Origin: JANYCD01 sp043738385 | Lineage (GTDB): Bacteria > Pseudomonadota > Gammaproteobacteria > Burkholderiales > Rhodocyclaceae | Length of the DNA: 6,722 nucleotides | Reading direction: 5' to 3' | Assembly: GCA_043738385.1 (NCBI GenBank) | Contig: JAYUGL010000057.1 | Coordinates: 1 to 6,722, forward strand | Shown: positions 1-5,094 of the stretch, piece after piece | Layout: each line of letters opens with the position of its first letter | How positions within the stretch are numbered: position 1 is the first letter of the stretch | Notes under the pieces: generated by a model | What the model was told of the DNA's origin: nothing | The model's database searches: none | The model's input: only the letters and a program-made list of their open reading frames with translations | Program-made: the position numbers and the translations under genes

Positions 1-345
1 TTCGAGATGACGGCCGCCATGCGTGCGCAACTCGGCGATCATCAACGCACGGCCATCGCCCAATTGCGGCACAAAAGTGCCGAACTGATGCCCCGCATAC
101 ACCGAGGCATGGGGCACGTAGCCAGGCCAGGGGTGGTTACCGACCAGCGTGGCGAGCAACACTGGCGAGTCCATGGCCGCGTCGTCAAGCCCCAACTCAC
201 GCGCCAGCGCCGCGGAATGGTGCAACAGACGTGGCTGTGTCAGCGGCGTGGGAGCGACCGGCTGGTGGTAGGGCGCACTTAGCGCGGCATAGCGCGGGTC
301 CAACGGCGCGGCATTCCACGCGGCGAGATCAAGTTGGTCATTCAT
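1..345 (-). CDS. selO: SelO/YdiU protein adenylyltransferase, N-terminal part (runs off the left edge)
   Basis: SelO proteins are pseudokinases that bind ATP in a flipped orientation and transfer AMP to Ser/Thr/Tyr of target proteins; in E. coli this is tied to oxidative-stress redox control. Reading the minus strand from ATG at 345-343 gives 115 residues open to the window edge, so the kinase-like core is missing here and the gene is partial only because of the window. Seen directly: LVGNHPWPGY near residues 67-76, then YAGHQFG (83-89) and QLGDGRA (94-100), the characteristic N-terminal block of the SelO family. The start is supported by AAAGG at 358-354 on the minus strand, 8 nt before the ATG, and by the N-terminus MNDQLDLAAWN leading directly into family-like sequence. 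The gene is transcribed away from the rest of the window. The AAAGG lies inside a perfect palindrome, which may matter for control. Family assignment is confident; the target proteins are unknown. Confidence 0.93.
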   Translation of the reverse strand, partial: MNDQLDLAAWNAAPLDPRYAALSAPYHQPVAPTPLTQPRLLHHSAALARELGLDDAAMDSPVLLATLVGNHPWPGYVPHASVYAGHQFGTFVPQLGDGRALMIAELRTHGGRHLE

Positions 346-353
346 CGCACAGG

Positions 354-367
354 CCTTTCGCGAAAGG
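354..367. repeat. Perfect 14-bp palindrome over the selO ribosome-binding site
   Basis: CCTTTCGCGAAAGG is self-complementary over all 14 bases and lies 8 bp upstream of the selO start. On the minus strand its second half contains AAAGG, the likely Shine-Dalgarno sequence. In RNA it can fold as five base pairs around a CGCG tetraloop, which would cover that site; in DNA it could equally be a dyad operator. The symmetry is seen directly; either function is inferred. Confidence 0.5.
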
Positions 368-428
368 GAGGCACAGAGCTTGCGGGCGTTGGAATGACAT
401 CAACGGCATTGTCGGGAGACCTCGAATG

Positions 429-457
429 TTGAATGGCATTTTGTTCACGACTATCAA
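429..457 (+). promoter_or_regulatory. Weak candidate sigma-70 promoter for the FAH-family gene
   Basis: TTGAAT (429-434) and TATCAA (452-457) are separated by exactly 17 bp, each matching 4 of 6 consensus bases. Transcription would start near 464 and leave a leader of about 158 nt before the FAH-family start at 622. The rest of 346-621 shows no convincing gene. Such matches occur by chance, so this is only a candidate. Confidence 0.25.
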
Positions 458-621
458 GGAAGCCGCCACCATGGTGTTGATACTAACCGAGGATGCGGAC
501 AAGGCGAACTGCTGGCTTCGCGCCTGCGCCACGCCGCTGATGATTGGTGCTACCGCGACGATTGGCTCACCTGATTCGCTGCCCTACAATCCAGCCTGAC
601 TATTGATTCAGGATGCCATGC

Positions 622-1305
622 ATGGACACCATCTTTCCGCCCGACCCGGTCGTTACGCTTCCGGTCGTTTCGAACAAACCCTTCCCGGTGCGCCGCATTT
701 ATTGCATCGCCCGCAACTATGCCGACCATGCACGTGAGATGGGCAGCGATCCCGAGCGTGAGGCGCCATTTTTTTTCACCAAGCCGGCCAATGCCATCCT
801 GCCGAGCAATTCGGTGATGCCCTATCCGCCGGCAACGCAAAACTTGCATCACGAAGTGGAACTGGTGGTGGCGATGCTGAGCGGCGGCCGCGACATTTCG
901 GTTGCCCGGGCCAATGACCGCATCTTCGGCTATGCCGTTGGCCTCGACATGACCCGGCGCGACCTGCAAGCGGCCGCCAAGGCCAAAGGCCAGCCGTGGG
1001 ATATGGCCAAGGGCTTCGACTTTTCCGCGCCGTGTTCCGCGCTCACGCCGCAGTTGCAATCCGGCGTGATCACTCGCGGCAGGATAGAACTCAGGGTCAA
1101 TGGCGAACTGCGGCAGAGCGGTGATGTCGGCGACATGATCTGGAAGATTCCCGAAATGATCCACCGCTTGTCGCAGCTGGTGGCGCTGTGCCCGGGCGAC
1201 CTGATCTTTACTGGCACGCCCGCCGGTGTTGGCCCGGTGGTCAAGGGTGACCGGCTGGAGGCCATGGTGCAGGGCCTTGAATCACTGACGGTGATGATCG
1301 GTTAG
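622..1305 (+). CDS. Fumarylacetoacetate hydrolase (FAH) family protein, FAHD1/YcgM-like
   Basis: This is a cytosolic metal-dependent enzyme of the FAH fold. Members of this short class (about 215-235 residues) cleave acylpyruvates or fumarylpyruvate, or decarboxylate oxaloacetate; the exact substrate cannot be read from sequence. Numbered from the first possible ATG (613), the features are RNYADHAREMG (34-44), PFFFTKP (52-58), the acidic metal ligands in HHEVEL (Glu81, Glu83) and GLDMTRRD (Asp112), then GQPWDMAKGFD with a conserved Lys (133), and the closing GTPAGVG (201-207). The length is complete. The start at 622 (227 residues) is preferred over 613 because AGGA at 610-613 sits 8 nt before 622 but overlaps the ATG at 613, and MDTIFPP resembles the usual N-terminus. 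One oddity is Ala33 where relatives usually have Gly in the GRNY motif. It lies divergent from selO and upstream of miaB, with no pathway neighbours to suggest a substrate. Confidence 0.9.
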   Translation: MDTIFPPDPVVTLPVVSNKPFPVRRIYCIARNYADHAREMGSDPEREAPFFFTKPANAILPSNSVMPYPPATQNLHHEVELVVAMLSGGRDISVARANDRIFGYAVGLDMTRRDLQAAAKAKGQPWDMAKGFDFSAPCSALTPQLQSGVITRGRIELRVNGELRQSGDVGDMIWKIPEMIHRLSQLVALCPGDLIFTGTPAGVGPVVKGDRLEAMVQGLESLTVMIG

Positions 1306-1355
1306 CGCGTTGTTTGCAGACTGCCGGGTTACCGAACTGGGAGCGCCGACACCAT

Positions 1356-1384
1356 TTCAGGCGGAACGGGAGACGTCGTATAAT
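1356..1384 (+). promoter_or_regulatory. Probable sigma-70 promoter of miaB and the downstream cluster
   Basis: A perfect -10 hexamer TATAAT lies at 1379-1384. The best -35 at a 17-bp spacing is TTCAGG (1356-1361), only 3 of 6 consensus bases, so the promoter would be moderate or activator-assisted. Transcription would begin near 1391, giving a leader of about 25 nt before miaB. The bases after the -10 are GC-rich (CGCGGCCCCGC), as in growth-rate-controlled promoters; that last point is inference. No terminator was found between the preceding gene and this site, so readthrough is also possible. Confidence 0.55.
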
Positions 1385-1416
1385 CGCGGCCCCGCTTCCC
1401 CATCTCGAGATTCCCC

Positions 1417-2748
1417 ATGGTGAAGAAATTGTTCATCCGCACCTTCGGCTGCCAGATGAACGAATACGACTCTGACAAGATGGCCGATGTCCTCGCGATG
1501 AGCGAGGACATCGTAAAAACAGGCTCGCCCGAAGACGCCGATATCATCCTGTTCAATACCTGCTCGGTGCGCGAAAAGGCGCAGGAGAAGGTATTCCATG
1601 ACCTGGGACGAATCAGGCACCTCAAACTGCAAAACCCCGATCTGCTGATCGGCGTCGGCGGCTGTGTGGCAAGCCAGGAAGGCAAGGCGATTGTCGACCG
1701 CATGCCATATGTCGACATCGTGTTCGGCCCGCAGACCCTGCATCGATTACCTCAAATGATCGCGGCACGGCGCAAAAGCGGCCGGCCGCAGGTGGACATT
1801 TCTTTTCCCGAGATCGAAAAATTTGATGCGCTGCCACCCGCGCAGGTAAAGGGTGGATCAGCGTTTGTTTCGATCATGGAGGGTTGTTCCAAGTACTGCA
1901 CGTTCTGCGTTGTCCCCTACACGCGCGGCGAAGAAATTTCGCGTCCGCTGGAAGACGTGTTGACCGAAATCGCCGGATTGGCCGCGCAGGGCGTCAAGGA
2001 GGTCACGCTGCTGGGACAGAACGTCAATGCCTATCGCGGGCCGATGACGGGCGGCGATGACCACGTTGATCTGGCGTTCCTGATCGAGACCATCGCCGAA
2101 ATGCCGACCATCGAGCGCATCCGCTACACCACTTCACATCCGCGTGAAATGAGTCCACGCCTGATCGAGACCTACGCCAAGGTGCCGAAACTTGTTTCCC
2201 ACCTCCATCTGCCAGTGCAGGCTGGGTCTGATCGCATCCTTGCCGCGATGAAGCGTGGTTACACCGCGCTCGAATACAAGTCGCTGGTGAGAAAACTCAA
2301 GATGGTGCGACCCGATATTTCACTGACCTCGGATTTCATCGTCGGCTTCCCTGGTGAGACCGAAGAAGATTTCGGGAAGACCATGAAGCTGATCGAGGAC
2401 GTTGGTTTCGATGCCAGTTTCTCTTTTGTTTATAGCCCGCGCCCCGGCACCCCCGCGGCAGAGTTGGCCGACGATGCGTCGTCCGAAGTGAAGGCGCAGC
2501 GACTACTGCGTTTGCAGAAGCGCATCGATGATCAGGCATTCGCCATGTCAACCGCAATGGTGGGCACCGTGCAACGGGTGCTGGTGGAAGGGCATGCCCG
2601 AAAGGACGCGGCGGAGCTCGCCGGCCGCACCGACAACAACCGCGTGGTCAACTTTGCCGGCCCGGTGCGCTTGATCAACAGTTTTGTCGAGATTCGCGTC
2701 ACCGATGCTTCGCCGCACACGCTGCGTGGAGAAACGGTGACTATATGA
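1417..2748 (+). CDS. miaB: tRNA-2-methylthio-N6-dimethylallyladenosine synthase MiaB
   Basis: MiaB is a radical-SAM methylthiotransferase that converts i6A37 to ms2i6A37 in tRNAs reading UNN codons, which helps hold the reading frame. The protein has 443 residues, normal for the family. The N-terminal UPF0004 domain carries the three cysteines of the auxiliary iron-sulfur cluster: Cys12 (FGCQMNEYDSDKM), Cys49 (NTCSVREKAQEK) and Cys83 (GGCVAS). The radical-SAM CxxxCxxC motif is Cys157, Cys161, Cys164 in EGCSKYCTFCVVPYTRGEE. A C-terminal TRAM-type RNA-binding segment follows from about residue 380, including GRTDNNRVVNF. The presence of NTCSVREKAQEK and the TRAM tail argues for MiaB rather than RimO or MtaB. 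The start at 1417 follows a weak GAGA (1407-1410) and a strong -10 box. It is the first gene of the cluster, and its stop overlaps the ybeZ start by ATGA. A perfect 12-bp inverted repeat lies in codons 23-33. Confidence 0.97.
   Translation: MVKKLFIRTFGCQMNEYDSDKMADVLAMSEDIVKTGSPEDADIILFNTCSVREKAQEKVFHDLGRIRHLKLQNPDLLIGVGGCVASQEGKAIVDRMPYVDIVFGPQTLHRLPQMIAARRKSGRPQVDISFPEIEKFDALPPAQVKGGSAFVSIMEGCSKYCTFCVVPYTRGEEISRPLEDVLTEIAGLAAQGVKEVTLLGQNVNAYRGPMTGGDDHVDLAFLIETIAEMPTIERIRYTTSHPREMSPRLIETYAKVPKLVSHLHLPVQAGSDRILAAMKRGYTALEYKSLVRKLKMVRPDISLTSDFIVGFPGETEEDFGKTMKLIEDVGFDASFSFVYSPRPGTPAAELADDASSEVKAQRLLRLQKRIDDQAFAMSTAMVGTVQRVLVEGHARKDAAELAGRTDNNRVVNFAGPVRLINSFVEIRVTDASPHTLRGETVTI
1485..1513. repeat. 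Perfect 12-bp inverted repeat with a 5-nt loop inside the 5' part of miaB
   Basis: CGATGTCCTCGC (1485-1496) and GCGAGGACATCG (1502-1513) are exact reverse complements separated by GATGA. It starts 68 nt into the miaB coding region and encodes the segment around ADVLAMSEDIV. The RNA would form a strong GC-rich hairpin. It is followed by TAAAAAC, with no U-run, so it is not an intrinsic terminator on the coding strand; the minus strand also lacks a T-run after it. Confidence 0.75.
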
Positions 2749-3704
2749 ATAGCGCAAAACCCAAAGTGGTCGAAGTCGCGTTTACCCCCATAGACAATGC
2801 GCGGCTGGCGAATCTGTGTGGTGCGATCGACGAAAATCTGCGCCAGATCGAAGCGGCGTTTGACGTAACCATCTCCCGGCGCGGCGAGCATTGCCGGATA
2901 TCGGGCACTACGACACAGGCCCGGCTTGCGGCAGATGCCTTGCGGCATTTTTATGATCTTGCGGTTACACCGCTGTCGATAGACGAGGTCCAGCTCGGGC
3001 TGATAGAAATTGTCAATCGCAACCCGGGCCAGCAATCGGTTGCCGGCCTGTTGACGCGCAAGACTGACCTGCACGGGCGTACCGCCCATCAGGTGCAGTA
3101 TCTTCATCAGATCCAGGAACATGACATCACCATCGGCATTGGTCCGGCCGGCACCGGCAAGACCTATCTCGCCGTGGCAAGAGCGGTCGATGCCTTTGAG
3201 CGTGATCTCGTACAACGCATCGTGCTGACCCGTCCGGCTGTGGAGGCGGGTGAACGGCTCGGCTTCCTGCCTGGCGATCTGGCACAGAAGGTGGATCCCT
3301 ATCTGCGTCCGCTCTACGATGCTCTTTACGATCTGATGGGTTTCGACAAAGTGGCGCGCGCCTTCGAGAAAGGGCATATCGAAATTGCGCCCTTGGCCTA
3401 CATGCGTGGTCGCACCCTCAATCACGCTTTCATCATCCTCGATGAGGCGCAGAACACCACGCCGGAGCAGATGAAGATGTTCCTCACCCGCATTGGTATC
3501 GGCGCCAAGGCCGTGGTCACCGGCGATGTGACGCAAATCGACCTCGGCCGCGGGCAGCGCTCTGGGCTGGTCGAAGCGCGCCACGTGCTTGCCGAGGTGA
3601 GGGGAATCGCTTTCACTGATTTCGATGCCACGGATGTGGTGCGCCACCCGCTGGTGGCAAGGATCGTGGCGGCGTACGAGAAACATGGACAGGAAAAACA
3701 CTGA
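2745..3704 (+). CDS. ybeZ: PhoH-like NTPase YbeZ (PhoL)
   Basis: A PhoH-family P-loop NTPase of 319 residues, cytosolic. Homologues encoded beside ybeY interact with YbeY and are linked to RNA or ribosome metabolism; the exact reaction is not settled. An N-terminal region (about 10-75) looks like the small KH-type domain typical of YbeZ, including the IEAAFDVTISRRG segment. The PhoH core then shows Walker A GPAGTGKT (133-140), LTRPAVEAGERLGFLPGD (161-178), Walker B FIILDEAQN (229-237) and VVTGDVTQID (257-266). No active-site residue is missing. The start overlaps the miaB stop in ATGA (2745-2748), and GGTGA at 2736-2740 could serve as the ribosome-binding site, so translation is probably coupled to miaB. 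Its 3' end overlaps ybeY by 20 bp, fitting joint production with its partner. The gene was formerly annotated as phosphate-starvation inducible by analogy with phoH; no Pho box was noticed here. Confidence 0.95.
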   Translation: MNSAKPKVVEVAFTPIDNARLANLCGAIDENLRQIEAAFDVTISRRGEHCRISGTTTQARLAADALRHFYDLAVTPLSIDEVQLGLIEIVNRNPGQQSVAGLLTRKTDLHGRTAHQVQYLHQIQEHDITIGIGPAGTGKTYLAVARAVDAFERDLVQRIVLTRPAVEAGERLGFLPGDLAQKVDPYLRPLYDALYDLMGFDKVARAFEKGHIEIAPLAYMRGRTLNHAFIILDEAQNTTPEQMKMFLTRIGIGAKAVVTGDVTQIDLGRGQRSGLVEARHVLAEVRGIAFTDFDATDVVRHPLVARIVAAYEKHGQEKH

Positions 3705-4134
3705 AGGCTTGTCACTCGTCGTGCAATACGCCTGTGATATCCCCGTACTACCTTCACGTCCACAAATACGACGCTGGGTGCGGGCCGCGTGCATTGGGCC
3801 GGCGCAGGTGACGGTACGTTTTGTCGATGAAGCCGAAGCGCAGCTGCTCAACCGCGACTATCGCAAAAAGAATTACGCCACCAACGTGCTGACCTTCCCT
3901 TACGCCACCGTCCCGGTCCTGATCGGCGATCTGGCCCTGTGCGTGCCGGTAGTACTGCGTGAGGCGGAACAGCAGGGCAAGACAGCCACCGCCCATTTCG
4001 CCCATCTAATCCTGCATGGTATGCTGCACTTACAGGGATACGACCACGAAACCAGCGATGCCGAAGCGAAATGCATGGAAACCAGAGAGCGCGAGATTCT
4101 CCAGCAGTTCGGCTATCCCGACCCGTACGCATGA
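3685..4134 (+). CDS. ybeY: Endoribonuclease / rRNA maturation factor YbeY
   Basis: YbeY is a zinc-dependent single-strand endoribonuclease needed for 16S rRNA 3'-end maturation and late 70S ribosome quality control, working with RNase R. Numbered from ATG 3685, the 149-residue protein contains LNRDYRKKNYATNVLTFPY (55-73), with the conserved Arg-rich YR..NYATNVLTF core, then IGDLALC (80-86), and the metal site HGMLHLQGYDH, supplying His111, His115 and His121 in the HxxxHxxxxxH pattern. Length matches the family. The start at 3685 is chosen because it gives the normal length and has GAG at 3678-3680 just upstream; an in-frame ATG at 3625 would add 20 residues unlike the family, and GTG at 3721 or TTG at 3709 would be short alternatives. 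It overlaps ybeZ by 20 bp, so translational coupling is likely. Confidence 0.95.
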   Translation: MDRKNTEGLSLVVQYACDIPVLPSRPQIRRWVRAACIGPAQVTVRFVDEAEAQLLNRDYRKKNYATNVLTFPYATVPVLIGDLALCVPVVLREAEQQGKTATAHFAHLILHGMLHLQGYDHETSDAEAKCMETREREILQQFGYPDPYA

Positions 4135-4147
4135 CAGAGCGGTAAGC

Positions 4148-4184
4148 GGTAAGGGATGAGAAGGCGTTCGCCTCACCCCTTACC
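4148..4184. repeat. Inverted repeat built from 7-nt units between ybeY and corC
   Basis: GGTAAGGGATGAG (4148-4160) pairs with CTCACCCCTTACC (4172-4184) in 12 of 13 positions, with an 11-nt loop that holds a smaller GGCG/CGCC dyad. The right side continues as heptamers CCTCACC, CCTTACC, CCTCACT, CCTCAGC (4171-4198), and the left side begins with GCGGTAA repeated twice. It is not followed by a T-run, so it is not a classical terminator. The symmetry and period are seen directly; it may be a dispersed intergenic repeat or an mRNA-processing hairpin. Confidence 0.7.
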
Positions 4185-4207
4185 CCTCACTCCTCAGCTT
4201 TCCCCGA

Positions 4208-5053
4208 ATGGACTCATCACCGACTCGCCCCAAACTTTTTGAACGTCTCTCGGCGCTGCTGATGCGCGAGCCGGAAGACCGAGAGCAACTCCTCCAACTG
4301 CTACACGGCGCCTTTGAGCGCAACCTGCTCGACAGCGATGCGCTGTCCATCATCGAGGGTGCGCTGCAAGTGTCGGACATGCAGGTGCGCGACATCATGG
4401 TGCCGCGCGCCCAGATGGACGTGGTGAACATCAACGATGCGCCCGAGAAGTTCATCGACTTCGTGATCGAGGCCGCTCACTCGCGTTTCCCCGCCATCGG
4501 CGAGAACAAGGACGACGTGATCGGCATCCTGCTCGCCAAGGATCTGCTGCGTTTCTTCTCTGGCAAGGAGTTCGACCTGCGCGATAGCCTGCGTCCGGCA
4601 GTCTTCGTTCCCGAATCCAAACGGCTCAACGTGCTGCTGCGCGAGTTCCGCGCCAGCCGCAATCACATGGCCATCGTGGTAGACGAATACGGTGGCGTGG
4701 CCGGGCTGGTGACCATCGAGGATGTACTGGAGCAGATCGTCGGCGACATCGAGGACGAATACGACTTCGATGAAACCGAGGACAATATCGTGCTTGACAA
4801 CGCGGGGCGTTACCGCGTCAAGGCCACCACCGAAATTGCCGACTTCAACGCAGCCTTCGAAACGCATTTCAATGACGATGACTACAACACCGTCGGCGGG
4901 CTGATCATGCATCAATTGGGCCGGCTGCCGAAGCGCAACGAGGTCGTGACGCTGGACAATCTCCGCATTCAGGTGCTGCGTGCCGATAGCCGCCGTGTAC
5001 ACACGCTGTTGATCGACCAGCAACGCAGGCTGCCGCTGGACGGGAACGAATGA
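4208..5053 (+). CDS. corC: CorC/YbeX CBS-domain transporter-associated protein
   Basis: CorC (YbeX) is associated with magnesium and cobalt efflux together with CorA in enteric bacteria. The 281-residue protein has no membrane segments, which sets it apart from the longer DUF21-containing CorB/YfjD relatives. An N-terminal helical part includes MREPEDREQLLQLL (19-32). Two CBS domains follow, roughly 60-120 (VRDIMVPRAQMD at 60-71, AHSRFPAIGENKDDVIGIL at 90-108) and 125-185 (VPESKRLNVLLREF at 134-147, MAIVVDEYGGVAGLVTIED at 154-172). The acidic linker EDEYDFDETED leads into the CorC_HlyC C-terminal domain (about 200-278, with YNTVGGLIMHQLGRLP and ADSRRVHTLLI). The start at 4208 fits the family, but the bases before it (CTTTCCCCGA) contain no Shine-Dalgarno sequence. 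It follows ybeY after a 73-bp spacer containing a hairpin, and its stop overlaps a small ATG-started ORF at 5050. Confidence 0.94.
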   Translation: MDSSPTRPKLFERLSALLMREPEDREQLLQLLHGAFERNLLDSDALSIIEGALQVSDMQVRDIMVPRAQMDVVNINDAPEKFIDFVIEAAHSRFPAIGENKDDVIGILLAKDLLRFFSGKEFDLRDSLRPAVFVPESKRLNVLLREFRASRNHMAIVVDEYGGVAGLVTIEDVLEQIVGDIEDEYDFDETEDNIVLDNAGRYRVKATTEIADFNAAFETHFNDDDYNTVGGLIMHQLGRLPKRNEVVTLDNLRIQVLRADSRRVHTLLIDQQRRLPLDGNE

Positions 5054-5094
5054 ACAGTCTGTTGCTGCGGGTGCGCGGCTTTTTCGTTCGTTGA
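5050..5094 (+). CDS. Candidate 14-codon leader ORF, or displaced N-terminus of Lnt
   Basis: An ATG at 5050 overlaps the corC stop in ATGA and opens a 14-codon ORF, MNSLLLRVRGFFVR, ending with TGA at 5092-5094 that overlaps the next ATG as TGATG. GGGA at 5042-5045 is a reasonable ribosome-binding site for it, whereas the lnt ATG at 5094 has none. It may be a coupling peptide that feeds ribosomes to lnt. Alternatively it is the true beginning of lnt: one additional T in the run at 5080-5084 would join it in frame to the Lnt sequence. Coding status is uncertain. Confidence 0.35.
   Translation: MNSLLLRVRGFFVR

Noticed and set aside
338..532. Minus-strand ORF of 64 codons whose stop overlaps the selO start, suggesting a coupled upstream peptide.
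   Set aside because: No ribosome-binding site or family resemblance; the overlap may be chance.
231..599. Plus-strand ORF of 122 codons, with possible internal starts at 426 (57 codons) and 471 (43 codons).
   Set aside because: Its first third is antisense to the well-supported selO start region, the protein shows no recognisable motif, and although AAGGA precedes the ATG at 471, nothing else supports a gene. A very small unknown protein from 471 cannot be excluded.
550..1164. Minus-strand ORF of 204 codons opposite the FAH-family gene.
   Set aside because: Antisense shadow of a clearly conserved gene; the peptide is rich in His, Arg and Gly with no domain pattern.
1306..1355. Possible terminator between the FAH-family gene and miaB (GTT-ACCG-AAC dyad).
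   Set aside because: Stem is only about three reliable base pairs and no T-run follows.
2532..3851. Minus-strand ORF of 439 codons spanning the miaB end, ybeZ and the ybeY start.
   Set aside because: Long antisense ORFs are common in GC-rich DNA; it crosses three conserved genes and has no recognisable motif.
5079..5085. Programmed -1 ribosomal slippery site CTTTTTC before lnt.
   Set aside because: It does not fit the X XXY YYZ pattern and no downstream structure was seen; a one-base difference in the T-run or re-initiation explains the layout more simply.
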